Shown here piece by piece: positions 1-6,985 of a stretch of DNA of 12,174 nt (the stretch's first letter is position 1; each line of letters opens with the position of its first letter). Both the position numbers and the translations under genes were made by a program. The stretch spans positions 1 to 12,174 of the forward strand of contig VIKJ01000068.1 in assembly GCA_008080615.1 (NCBI GenBank), in the 5' to 3' direction. The stretch is from Chitinophagaceae bacterium. Lineage in GTDB: Bacteria > Bacteroidota > Bacteroidia > Chitinophagales > Chitinophagaceae. The notes beneath the pieces are model-generated. The model saw only the letters and a list, made by a program, of their open reading frames with translations, had not been told where the DNA came from and did not search any database.

Positions 1-176
1 AGATGCAACTTTATCAGAAAGATTATTGTATCAATGGAGAGGATTGTGGAGGAGGTGATGATGGGGGTATAAATTTATACCCTATATCATATAAGTTATT
101 TAAATTATTGGTTATAATTTTAAAACAACTCTTTTGCATAGTACCCAAAAGAGTAGCACAACGGTACTGCACTTGA
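1..176 (+). CDS. Possible 3' end of a Cys/Gly-rich peptide ORF (partial, doubtful)
   Basis: The third frame is open from the window edge to TGA at 174-176, with an ATG at 3. The first 20 or so residues carry a motif, CINGEDCGGGDDGG, that resembles the small Cys/Gly/Asp-rich tails of Bacteroidetes precursor peptides. After that the frame reads as a Lys/Leu/Ile-rich stretch and passes through a strong inverted repeat at 128-154, which is not typical of coding sequence. It could be the end of another precursor like the one at 265-534, or chance. The other two plus frames stop at 56 and 72. No leader with a GG cleavage site is visible, so no function is assigned. Confidence 0.2.
   Translation, partial: MQLYQKDYCINGEDCGGGDDGGINLYPISYKLFKLLVIILKQLFCIVPKRVAQRYCT
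65..82. repeat. Perfect 9+9 bp palindrome
   Basis: GGGTATAAA is followed directly by its reverse complement TTTATACCC. As RNA it would fold as a 7-bp GGGTATA/TATACCC stem with an AATT loop, but no T-run follows, so it is a poor intrinsic terminator. As DNA it could be an operator for a dimeric regulator. Its role is unknown. Confidence 0.45.
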
Positions 177-189
177 TGACGATCAAGTG
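128..189 (+). other. Structured leader: hairpin/pseudoknot plus hairpin
   Basis: Three nested complementarities sit upstream of the peptide gene. ACTCTTTTG (128-136) pairs perfectly with CAAAAGAGT (146-154) around a 9-nt loop. AGTACC in that loop (140-145) is complementary to GGTACT (163-168), which would make an H-type pseudoknot. CACTTGAT (170-177) pairs with ATCAAGTG (182-189) around a 4-nt loop, and TTGG/CCAA (191-202) follows. The block is visibly richer in GC than its flanks. It could be a cis-regulatory 5' leader of the gene at 265, a small RNA, or the remnant of a mobile element. I do not recognise it as a known family. Confidence 0.4.
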
Positions 190-264
190 GTTGGGCGGCC
201 AATTAACTGCTGAGGCTTAAAGCTGCAGGATCAAATTTTATTAATCGTTATTCATGATGAGTGA

Positions 265-534
265 ATGACTAAAACTTTTATTATGAAAATTAGTGATTTA
301 AATCTAGGAAAAATTCTAACAAAGGAACAAGCTAAACAAGTTAAAGGAGGAAATATTGGTTTTGATGCGTATACCTACTGCCCTGTTGGAGCTGCATGTG
401 GAACTAGTTCAGGAGCATGGTTTGGAGCTGGTGATCGCCCTTCTGGAGGTGGGTTAGTTGGAATTGTATCAGGAATTTGTGCTTGTATTGAAGGAACAAC
501 ACTTTCTTATGTTCCTCCTACAAATATGTGTTAA
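265..534 (+). CDS. Double-glycine leader precursor peptide (bacteriocin-like)
   Basis: An 89-aa peptide with the architecture of Bacteroidetes GG-leader natural-product precursors. The leader contains MKISDLNLGKIL then TKEQAKQVKGG, matching the family pattern of a hydrophobic L-x-L segment, an LTxEQ-like segment and a GG cleavage site after residue 29. The predicted 60-aa core is rich in Gly, Ala and Ser, has one Trp, a hydrophobic centre (GGGLVGIVSGICACI) and five Cys (C39, C45, C72, C74 and the C-terminal C89), so disulfides or thioether modification are possible. Such leaders are normally cut and exported by C39-peptidase ABC transporters; none is in the window. The start could instead be the in-frame ATG at 283, which gives the more typical leader MKISDL. 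A strong terminator begins 9 nt after the stop, so the gene is probably monocistronic. Antibacterial activity is an inference; a signalling or other secreted role is equally open. Confidence 0.75.
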   Translation: MTKTFIMKISDLNLGKILTKEQAKQVKGGNIGFDAYTYCPVGAACGTSSGAWFGAGDRPSGGGLVGIVSGICACIEGTTLSYVPPTNMC

Positions 535-542
535 TAATCTAT

Positions 543-571
543 AAGAGGCATTTTTATGCCTCTTTATTTTT
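543..571 (+). terminator. Rho-independent terminator of the precursor gene
   Basis: AAGAGGCAT (543-551) and ATGCCTCTT (556-564) form a perfect 9-bp stem with a TTTT loop, followed by TATTTTTTT. It lies 8 nt after the stop of the precursor gene. The ATG at 556 is part of the right arm, which argues that the downstream gene starts later, at 592. Confidence 0.85.
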
Positions 572-591
572 TTGTCAAAATTTTTTTAATT

Positions 592-1068
592 ATGAAATTA
601 TTCCTTACTTGTATTTCAATACTATGTTTTACTTCATGTTACTCTCAAAATAATTTCGAGGGTATTAGATTAGATACAAACTTTGTTTTTAAAACAATAG
701 ATAACAAAAGCATAAAAATCGGTAATCCAGGATTAAATTCATTTCATGTTTTATTCTTTTGTAAAAGTTTCAATAGTATTTCAATAGATTCGATAGTTAG
801 ACTTAAGTCACTTGGGAAGGCAGTTGATATAATTATAATTTCAGAAAATAATAATATAATTGGGATTAAGGATTTAGAAAAATTTAATATACTTTCCTTA
901 ATAGATGTCAATGCTTATGGTAAAGCCTTTTTCAAGTTTAAAAAACTTCCTTCATTTATTATTCTTGGTAATGATTACCGCATTCTTAAATTTTCTGATA
1001 GCGTTGATGATGTTATTGTAAATTTCAATAAATATTATTTTAATTATAATAACATTATGAAAAAATGA
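592..1068 (+). CDS. Lipoprotein-like protein with degenerate thioredoxin fold
   Basis: A 158-aa protein starting at the ATG at 592. An in-frame ATG at 556 lies inside the terminator stem and is rejected. The N-terminus MKLFLTCISILCFTSC is a lipoprotein-type signal with Cys at residue 16, suggesting anchoring in a membrane facing the periplasm. The remainder resembles a TlpA/AhpC-type thioredoxin-like domain: an early F-x-F-x-T-I-D-N strand, a V-L-F-F-C strand where the active site should be, a D-I-I-I-I strand, then KLPSFIIL with the proline typical of the cis-Pro loop, and DYRILKF. The CxxC motif is absent (FFCKSFNS), so it is unlikely to be a working disulfide reductase. Its position just after a Cys-rich precursor hints at a partner role, but the terminator between them argues against a tight operon. 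Base composition is much more AT-rich than the core genes to the right, consistent with horizontally acquired DNA. The fold assignment is tentative. Confidence 0.6.
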   Translation: MKLFLTCISILCFTSCYSQNNFEGIRLDTNFVFKTIDNKSIKIGNPGLNSFHVLFFCKSFNSISIDSIVRLKSLGKAVDIIIISENNNIIGIKDLEKFNILSLIDVNAYGKAFFKFKKLPSFIILGNDYRILKFSDSVDDVIVNFNKYYFNYNNIMKK

Positions 1069-1149
1069 GTATTAGTTAATATATTATAAACTCTTCAATA
1101 CTCTTATAGACCAAATAAGCGATTTTTTTCATATGTTTTTTATATTAAA

Positions 1150-1186
1150 CTACGCAAATTTAATATTTAGTATTAAATTTGCGTAG
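1150..1186. repeat. Perfect 16-bp inverted repeat abutting the ATPase start; contains a -7-like box
   Basis: CTACGCAAATTTAATA (1150-1165), a 5-nt spacer TTTAG, then the exact reverse complement (1171-1186), ending at the base before the ATG at 1187. The right arm contains TAAATTTG (1174-1181), an exact match to the Bacteroidetes -7 consensus TAnnTTTG; by symmetry the left arm carries one on the other strand. No TTTG is found at the -33 distance. An 8-base direct repeat GCGTAGAT occurs at 1181-1188 and 1195-1202. It could be an operator, a cruciform or an RNA hairpin that hides the start. Confidence 0.8.
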
Positions 1187-2356
1187 ATGATTAAGCGTAG
1201 ATTAGAAGAAAATATCATAAATGCCCTCAAAAGAAGCCCTTCGGTTGCTTTATTAGGACCTCGTCAAGTGGGTAAAACCACTATTGCTTTGGGTATTGCT
1301 GAAAGAATCCCCTCAATTTATTTAGACCTTGAGAATCGCCTCGATATTGAGAAGGTAAGGGATATTGATTCTTTTCATTCTGCCAATAAAAATAAATTAA
1401 TTGTACTGGACGAAATTCAGCGACTTCCTGAAGTATTTGCTCCTATTAGAGGCATCATTGACCAGCAACGTAGAGCAGGGAATAAATATGGTCAATTTCT
1501 TTTCCTCGGATCTGCCTCTATAGATTTATTAAAACAGTCTAGTGAATCATTGGCGGGGAGAATTACTTTTTTAGAGCTTCATCCAATTGATGTGCTAGAA
1601 TTGAGTGGAAATAATGTTCCACAATTCAATGAACTTTGGTTAAGGGGTGGTTTCCCCGAAAGTTTATTGGCGGCTTCTGACAATGACAGTATTCAATGGA
1701 GAAGAGATTTTATCAGAACCTATTTAGAAAGAGATATTCCTCAATTTGGTCCAAGAATTCCTGCTGAAACGCTTGAACGTTTTTGGATGATGCTGGCACA
1801 CAATCAAGGAACTGTTTTAAATGTTTCTCAATTGGGTAGAAATTTAGATTTATCGGGTGTAACAGTTAACCGTTATATAGATTTAATGACAGACCTGCTT
1901 TTAGTTAGGCGACTAAAACCATGGACTTTTAATATTGGTAAAAGGATTGTAAAAGCGCCTAAGATATATATCAGAGATAGTGGTATTGCACATTCATTAC
2001 TCAACATAGAAAACTATTCTAGCTTATTGGGTAATCCCGTAGTTGGTGGAAGTTGGGAAGGATTTGTTATAGAAAATATTTTAACTGTTACGCCTTCAGG
2101 TGTACAAGCATTCTATTATCGTACAGCAGGGGGAGCAGAAATTGATTTAATACTAGAATTTCCGGGTGGGAAAAAATGGGCTATTGAAATAAAAAGAAGT
2201 TCTTCACCCTCTTTAAAAAAAGGATTTTATATTGCTTGTGATGACATTCAACCAGATAAAAAAATGGTTGTATACGCAGGAAACGATCAGTTTGCCATGG
2301 CAGATGGTGTTATTGCAATGCCCTTAGCAAATTTAATGCAATCTCTATTGCCCTGA
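1187..2356 (+). CDS. AAA_14 / DUF4143 family ATPase
   Basis: A 389-aa ATP-binding protein of the widespread AAA_14-DUF4143 class; the usual length is about 380-420 aa. Walker A is GPRQVGKTT (24-32), Walker B LIVLDEIQ (71-78), and the next strand FLFLGSAS (104-111) carries a sensor-like position. The LRGGFPES motif (152-159) marks the join to the C-terminal part. Residues about 197-245 (NVSQLGRNLDLSGVTVNRY) look like a winged helix. The C-terminal DUF4143 part has GSWEGFVIENIL (288-299), then GAEIDLIL with D320 and WAIEIKRS with E334 and K336, a pattern like PD-(D/E)xK nucleases. The cellular role of this family is not established; it often sits in accessory DNA. An in-frame TAG directly precedes the ATG, so no longer start is possible. 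The gene is probably transcribed alone and ends 12 bp inside the convergent gene at 2345. Confidence 0.9.
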   Translation: MIKRRLEENIINALKRSPSVALLGPRQVGKTTIALGIAERIPSIYLDLENRLDIEKVRDIDSFHSANKNKLIVLDEIQRLPEVFAPIRGIIDQQRRAGNKYGQFLFLGSASIDLLKQSSESLAGRITFLELHPIDVLELSGNNVPQFNELWLRGGFPESLLAASDNDSIQWRRDFIRTYLERDIPQFGPRIPAETLERFWMMLAHNQGTVLNVSQLGRNLDLSGVTVNRYIDLMTDLLLVRRLKPWTFNIGKRIVKAPKIYIRDSGIAHSLLNIENYSSLLGNPVVGGSWEGFVIENILTVTPSGVQAFYYRTAGGAEIDLILEFPGGKKWAIEIKRSSSPSLKKGFYIACDDIQPDKKMVVYAGNDQFAMADGVIAMPLANLMQSLLP

Positions 2357-3160
2357 AACCCGCTTCCCCGCAGGAATAGTGAAGCCCGCGCTTAATATCA
2401 TAATATAAGAGCCAAAAGATTCTTTGGCTTTGCCTTCATACACTTTTAAGCCACTGTATCGGGCATAGTCTACTTTATTGGCAAATTCTAAATAAATAGT
2501 TTTGTAAAACGTAGCCCTGATGGCTGCTTCAGCGCCTATATTCCATCCTCCTAACTGAAAGCCATCTTTATTTTTTTGCCCAAATAATGCATTTTCTACA
2601 TGCGGTATCACTGGCCCAATTCCTGCTTTTCCTAAGAAATCAATTTTTATTTTTCCATTGATGCTTTCATAAATTTTATGCCGCTTCACTATATTGAAGA
2701 GTAAAAAATTAGCACCATTGTTTAGGTAATAATAAAACCCATTGGTATTGGCAAACAATACGCTGGTATCCACAGCCCTTCCACCCAATGTGCCCACCAA
2801 TCGCGCTGTTTGACCGTTTGTAAGGATATGCTTGGTATGGTCAAAATTTATTTCCCATCCCAATCCTTTTTTCTTGTTAAAGAAATACCCAAAACGATAA
2901 CTATACTGTGGTATGCTAATGGGTTTCTTTAAAAGATCTTTATCCCATCCTACATTATCATGTGAAGTAACCCCTGTTAAAGTGTAATTATTACCCAAAG
3001 AAGGCTGGTTTACTTGTACATTTGAATTGGTGTACCATTCTTTATTATAGCCCCAACTAAAATAAAATTCACCCTTCCTTTCCTTCTTTTCTTTTTTATT
3101 CTGCGCCTGAGCTAAAAAAGGCAATAACAGGATTACCAACGCCACTGATACATTTTTCAT
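2345..3160 (-). CDS. Secreted, possible outer-membrane beta-barrel protein
   Basis: A 271-aa protein with a clear Sec signal peptide: MKNVSVALVILLLPFLAQAQ, with cleavage predicted after AQA at about residue 19. A Lys/Glu-rich linker follows, then many alternating strands rich in Tyr, Phe, Gly and Asn (for example GEFYFSWGYNKEW, YSYRFGYFF, GLGWEINFDH, GSYIMILSAGFTI). This pattern fits an outer-membrane barrel or surface protein of the Bacteroidetes type. I do not recognise a specific family. It starts 24 nt downstream of the second metH gene and could be co-transcribed with it, although a -7-like GATATTTG lies 4 nt before its ATG and may give an independent start. Its last 12 bp overlap the end of the convergent ATPase gene, so the two have no room for a terminator between them. 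Confidence 0.65.
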   Translation of the reverse strand: MKNVSVALVILLLPFLAQAQNKKEKKERKGEFYFSWGYNKEWYTNSNVQVNQPSLGNNYTLTGVTSHDNVGWDKDLLKKPISIPQYSYRFGYFFNKKKGLGWEINFDHTKHILTNGQTARLVGTLGGRAVDTSVLFANTNGFYYYLNNGANFLLFNIVKRHKIYESINGKIKIDFLGKAGIGPVIPHVENALFGQKNKDGFQLGGWNIGAEAAIRATFYKTIYLEFANKVDYARYSGLKVYEGKAKESFGSYIMILSAGFTIPAGKRVSGQ

Positions 3161-3164
3161 GCTG

Positions 3165-3172
3165 CAAATATC
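3165..3172 (-). promoter_or_regulatory. -7-like box close to the start codon
   Basis: On the minus strand GATATTTG, followed by CAGC and the ATG at 3160. It differs from TAnnTTTG at the first base. The surrounding 12 bases CGATATTTGCAG are identical to those before the DUF1015 gene at 9893-9904. No TTTG is present 19 nt upstream. Confidence 0.3.
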
Positions 3173-3184
3173 GTTAATTATCCC

Positions 3185-5881
3185 TTATTCTAATACTGGG
3201 CTTAGCCAACGTTCTGCGGTTGGTAAATCCATTTCTTTTCTGCTAGCATAATCTTTTAATTGGTCTTTTTGAATTTTTCCAATGCCAAAATATTGGCTTT
3301 GCGGATGAGAAAAATACCAACCACATACAGATGATGCAGGATACATTGCCAAACTTTCGGTTAAGGAGATGCCCGCATTTTCAGTTGCATTCAATAAATC
3401 GAATAATTTGTATTTTTCTGTGTGATCGGGGCAAGCGGGATAACCTGGTGCAGGCCTAATGCCTGTATATTGTTCTTTAATGAGTTCTTCGCTACTTAAT
3501 TGTTCGTTGGCATCATAGCCCCAGAATTCCTTTCTAGTGCGCATGTGCAATACTTCTGCAAATGCTTCTGCAAAACGATCTGCCAAGGCTTGCAACATGA
3601 TTTTATTATAATCATCATGCGCCGCTTCAAATTTTTGTAAATGCGGTTCAATGCCATGAATGCTTACAGCAAATGCCCCTAAATAATCTTGCTTAGATAG
3701 CTCAATATTTTCGGGTTTAATAAAATCCGCCAATGATAAGTTGGGTTGGCCTGCTGCTTTTTTAATTTGCTGACGCAGGCTTTCTAAGCTTACTGGTGCT
3801 GCATTTGCTGGTTTTACAGTAATGGTATCTTTATTGGCCGAAGCTTCCCAAAAACCTACTACACCTTTTGCGCTTAGCCATTGTTCTGCTATCAATTGAT
3901 CTAATAATGCATTGGCATCATTGTATAATTTGGTGGCTTCTGCACCTACAATTCCATCCGACAAAATGGCTGGGAAATTGCCATGCATTTCCCAAGTAAT
4001 AAAGAAAGGCTTCCAATCTATAAATGAACGCAATGTTGCTAAATCATAATTTTCAAAAACTTTGATGCCTGAAAAGCTTGGTTTTACTGGGGTATAATTA
4101 TTCCAATCAATTACTACTTTATTATTGGTTGCTTCTTCATAACTCAAGTATTGTTTTACTGGCTTCTTGTTTTCAAAGTCTTCTTTTAATTTGCCGTATT
4201 CGATTTTTAACTCACTTAAAAATGGTGTTTTTAATTCTTTGTTTAACAGAGAACCTGCAACAGTAACACTGCGTGAAGCATCTAATACATGCACCACTCC
4301 TAAATCGAACTCTGGAGCAATTTTTACTGCCGTATGCATTCTAGAAGTGGTGGCACCACCAATCAATAATGGCTGTGTCATCTTTCTTCTTTTCATTTCA
4401 TCTAAAGATGGGGTAATCAAACCGCTCAATCCAATGATATCTGCTTTTTCACGAATGGCTGCTTCTAATATTTTATCTGCAGGAACCATTACACCTAAGT
4501 CTACAATATCATAACCATTACAACCCAATACCACACCCACAATATTTTTTCCAATATCATGTACATCCCCTTTTACAGTAGCCAATAAAATTTTAGCTGC
4601 GCCTGCTGTTTCTTCATTCACCGTACCTGCAGCTATATGGGCATTTTTTCTATCTTCTTTTTCTTGTTCAATATAAGGAGTAAGAATAGCAACGCTTTTT
4701 TTCATCACACGCGCGCTCTTTACTACCTGTGGTAAAAACATTTTTCCTGCACCAAATAAATCACCCACAATATTCATTCCATCCATCAGCGGGCCTTCAA
4801 TTACATCCAAAGGTCTTGGATATTTTAGGCGGGCTTCTTCTGTATCTGCATCTATATAATCGGTAATGCCATTAACTAAAGAGTGGGCTAATCTTTTTTC
4901 AACTGGTTCATTTCTCCAAGCCTCGTCCCTTACTTCTACTTTGCCTTTTGCCTTAACTGTTTCCGCATGGGCTATCAGTGCTTCTGTGGCTTCGTTGTTA
5001 TCGTTGTTTTTATTCAGTAGTACATCTTCACATAAATTTCTCAATGTTGGTTCAATCTCATCATATACCACCAACTGCCCCGCATTCACAATGCCCATAT
5101 CCATGCCCGCTTTAATGGCATGAAATAAAAATACCGAGTGAATGGCTTCACGCACGTGGTCGTTCCCCCTAAATGAAAAAGATACATTCGATACCCCACC
5201 ACTTACTTTGGCAAGTGGCATCAATCTTTTTATTTCTCTAGTAGCTTCAATAAAATCTACTGCGTAATTATTGTGTTCTTCAATACCTGTTGCAACTGCA
5301 AAAATATTGGGATCAAAAATAATATCCTGTGCATCAAAGCCTACTTGCTCTGTTAAAATTTTATATGCGCGAGAACAAATTTCTATTTTTCTATCCTTGG
5401 TATCTGCTTGGCCCACTTCATCAAATGCCATCACAATTACAGCCGCACCATAGGCTTTACAAATATGTGCTTGTTCAATAAATTTAGCTTCTCCCTCTTT
5501 CATAGAGATAGAGTTCACAATACATTTTCCTTGCACACATTTTAATCCTGCTTCTATGATTTCAAATTTTGAACTATCAATCATAATGGGAATGCGCGCA
5601 ATATCTGGCTCACTCTGCACTAAATTTAAAAAAGTGGTCATCGCCAATACGCCTTCCAATAAAGCATCATCCATGTTTACATCCAATACCTGTGCACCGC
5701 TTTCTACTTGCTGGCGTGCAACAGACAATGCTTCTTCGTATTTATTTTCTTTAATTAATCGGGCAAATTTTTTAGAGCCGGTAACATTGGTTCTTTCTCC
5801 AACGTTTACAAAATTGGTTTCTGGGCGCACAATCAATGGCTCCAGCCCCGCTAATCTTAAATAAGGTTTTATACTAGTCAT
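3185..5881 (-). CDS. metH: Methionine synthase, folate/cobalamin/SAM-reactivation subunit
   Basis: An 898-aa protein equal to E. coli MetH from about residue 340 to the end. It carries methyl groups from 5-methyltetrahydrofolate to homocysteine through methylcobalamin, working with the separate homocysteine subunit encoded just upstream. Domains in order: pterin-binding barrel (about 10-285, beginning LEPLIVRP and NVGERTNVTGS), cobalamin cap helices (about 320-415), B12-binding Rossmann domain with DVHDIG (439-444; H441 is the lower cobalt ligand) and LSGLITPS, and the SAM-dependent reactivation domain (about 560-898) with RPAPGYPACPDHTEK (from R809). Between SLDEM (492-496) and PLLIGGATT about seven residues present in E. 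coli and human MetH are missing. The ATG is 2 nt after the stop of the homocysteine-subunit gene, so the two are translationally coupled and share the SAM riboswitch upstream of that gene. Identification is firm; the effect of the gap is unknown. Confidence 0.97.
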   Translation of the reverse strand: MTSIKPYLRLAGLEPLIVRPETNFVNVGERTNVTGSKKFARLIKENKYEEALSVARQQVESGAQVLDVNMDDALLEGVLAMTTFLNLVQSEPDIARIPIMIDSSKFEIIEAGLKCVQGKCIVNSISMKEGEAKFIEQAHICKAYGAAVIVMAFDEVGQADTKDRKIEICSRAYKILTEQVGFDAQDIIFDPNIFAVATGIEEHNNYAVDFIEATREIKRLMPLAKVSGGVSNVSFSFRGNDHVREAIHSVFLFHAIKAGMDMGIVNAGQLVVYDEIEPTLRNLCEDVLLNKNNDNNEATEALIAHAETVKAKGKVEVRDEAWRNEPVEKRLAHSLVNGITDYIDADTEEARLKYPRPLDVIEGPLMDGMNIVGDLFGAGKMFLPQVVKSARVMKKSVAILTPYIEQEKEDRKNAHIAAGTVNEETAGAAKILLATVKGDVHDIGKNIVGVVLGCNGYDIVDLGVMVPADKILEAAIREKADIIGLSGLITPSLDEMKRRKMTQPLLIGGATTSRMHTAVKIAPEFDLGVVHVLDASRSVTVAGSLLNKELKTPFLSELKIEYGKLKEDFENKKPVKQYLSYEEATNNKVVIDWNNYTPVKPSFSGIKVFENYDLATLRSFIDWKPFFITWEMHGNFPAILSDGIVGAEATKLYNDANALLDQLIAEQWLSAKGVVGFWEASANKDTITVKPANAAPVSLESLRQQIKKAAGQPNLSLADFIKPENIELSKQDYLGAFAVSIHGIEPHLQKFEAAHDDYNKIMLQALADRFAEAFAEVLHMRTRKEFWGYDANEQLSSEELIKEQYTGIRPAPGYPACPDHTEKYKLFDLLNATENAGISLTESLAMYPASSVCGWYFSHPQSQYFGIGKIQKDQLKDYASRKEMDLPTAERWLSPVLE

Positions 5882-5883
5882 GT

Positions 5884-6912
5884 TTACAGTGTTGCTTCCA
5901 AAACTGGTAAAGGTCTTGGTTGAATTTTTTTAACGTTATCCGCAATATGTTTAATATGGTCGGGTGTGGTGCCACAACATCCGCCAACAATATTTACAAA
6001 ACCTTCATTGGCCCACTCTTCAATAAAATGAGCTGTTTCATGCGGCTGCTCATCATATTCACCCATTGCATTGGGTAAGCCCGCATTGGGGTAGGCCGAA
6101 GTATAACAAGCTGCTATTTGTGATAGCTCTTCTATATGCGATCTCATTTCTGCTGCACCCAATGCACAGTTTAATCCAATGCTCAAGGGCTTGGCATGCA
6201 TCACCGAAGTATAAAATGCTTCTAAGGTTTGCCCGCTTAATGTTCTTCCCGATGCATCGGTAATAGTACCGCTGATCATGATCGGCAACTCGGGCTTTTG
6301 TTGATCTCTAAAATATTTTTTTACTGCATAAATAGCGCCCTTTGCATTGAGGGTATCAAAAATGGTTTCAATTAAAATAATATCTACACCGCCATCTACC
6401 AAGCCAGTAATTTGTTCGTAATACGCATTGGCTACTTCATCAAAAGTAACAGCCCTAAATCCTGGATTATTTACATCAGGTGATAAGCTTAATGTTTTAT
6501 TCAAAGGGCCAATTGCTCCTGCAACAAATTTGGGCGCAGAACCTGGGTGCTCTTCCATGTATTGCTTAATAGCTTCTTTGGCACATTTGGCTGCTGCTAC
6601 ATTTAATTCATAGGCCAATGATTGCATATCATAATCGGCCATGGCAATAACGGTACTACTAAATGTATTGGTTTCAATAATATCTGCACCTGCTGCTAAA
6701 TATTGTTTGTGAATGCCAACAATAATTTCGGGTTGGGTAATGCAAAGCAAATCATTATTGCCTTTTACATCACAATGCCAATCTTTAAAACGTTCGCCTC
6801 TATAATCGGCCTCAGTTAATTTATGGCGTTGAATCATGGTACCCATGGCGCCATCTATTACCAGAATTCTTTTTTTTAGTTCTTCTTTAATTTGCATACT
6901 AGCACAGTTCAT
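5884..6912 (-). CDS. metH: Methionine synthase, homocysteine-binding subunit
   Basis: A 342-aa protein matching the N-terminal homocysteine S-methyltransferase barrel of MetH (E. coli residues 1 to about 325). RILVIDGAMGTMIQ (15-28) is the usual opening. The zinc ligands that activate homocysteine are present: C249 in GLNCALG, and C312 and C313 in GGCCGTTPDH. The protein ends in a short proline-rich linker, exactly where the intact enzyme would join its folate domain. The downstream gene begins at the matching point with its own ATG, so this is a true gene split at a domain border, an arrangement common in Bacteroidota, not a sequencing frameshift. The start at 6912 is the longest; an in-frame ATG at 6897 (MQIKEEL) is also possible. 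Expression is likely governed by the promoter at 7065-7096 and the SAM-II-like riboswitch in the 5' leader. Confidence 0.97.
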   Translation of the reverse strand: MNCASMQIKEELKKRILVIDGAMGTMIQRHKLTEADYRGERFKDWHCDVKGNNDLLCITQPEIIVGIHKQYLAAGADIIETNTFSSTVIAMADYDMQSLAYELNVAAAKCAKEAIKQYMEEHPGSAPKFVAGAIGPLNKTLSLSPDVNNPGFRAVTFDEVANAYYEQITGLVDGGVDIILIETIFDTLNAKGAIYAVKKYFRDQQKPELPIMISGTITDASGRTLSGQTLEAFYTSVMHAKPLSIGLNCALGAAEMRSHIEELSQIAACYTSAYPNAGLPNAMGEYDEQPHETAHFIEEWANEGFVNIVGGCCGTTPDHIKHIADNVKKIQPRPLPVLEATL

Positions 6913-6915
6913 TAA

Positions 6916-6985
6916 CCAACTTAGTTGGCAGTTATTTAATAAACCAATAAACGCTAGAAATGTGTGGGTAGGTTCACCTCGAGAC
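6916..6985 (-). promoter_or_regulatory. Expression platform of the metH riboswitch
   Basis: Minus-strand leader between the aptamer and the metH start. It holds CGTTTATTgGTT (6942-6953), complementary over 8+3 bases to the 3' strand of aptamer helix P2 (6985-6996), so the two pairings exclude each other. Next to the start codon, CCAAC (6924-6928 on the plus map) and GTTGG (6916-6920) form a small hairpin three bases from the ATG. The same CCAA can pair instead with the TTGG inside the competing strand. No hairpin with a T-run is present, so control would be at translation. The switching direction cannot be fixed by eye. Confidence 0.5.

Noticed and set aside
556..591. Longer start (ATG at 556) for the thioredoxin-like lipoprotein gene
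   Set aside because: That ATG is the right arm of the terminator hairpin, and starting at 592 gives a proper lipoprotein signal.
1067..1103. GAGTATT/AATACTC inverted repeat after the lipoprotein gene as a terminator
   Set aside because: Only 7 bp with a 23-nt loop, AT-rich and not followed directly by a T-run. The 80-bp gap shows no better candidate.
4167..4514. 115-codon plus-strand open frame inside metH, with others at 4078, 4866, 5271 and 5556
   Set aside because: They are antisense to a strongly conserved coding region and have no recognisable product or start signals.
5879..5886. metH split as a sequencing frameshift
   Set aside because: The break is exactly in the linker, each half has complete domains, the second half has its own ATG in a sensible place, and the split form is known in Bacteroidota.
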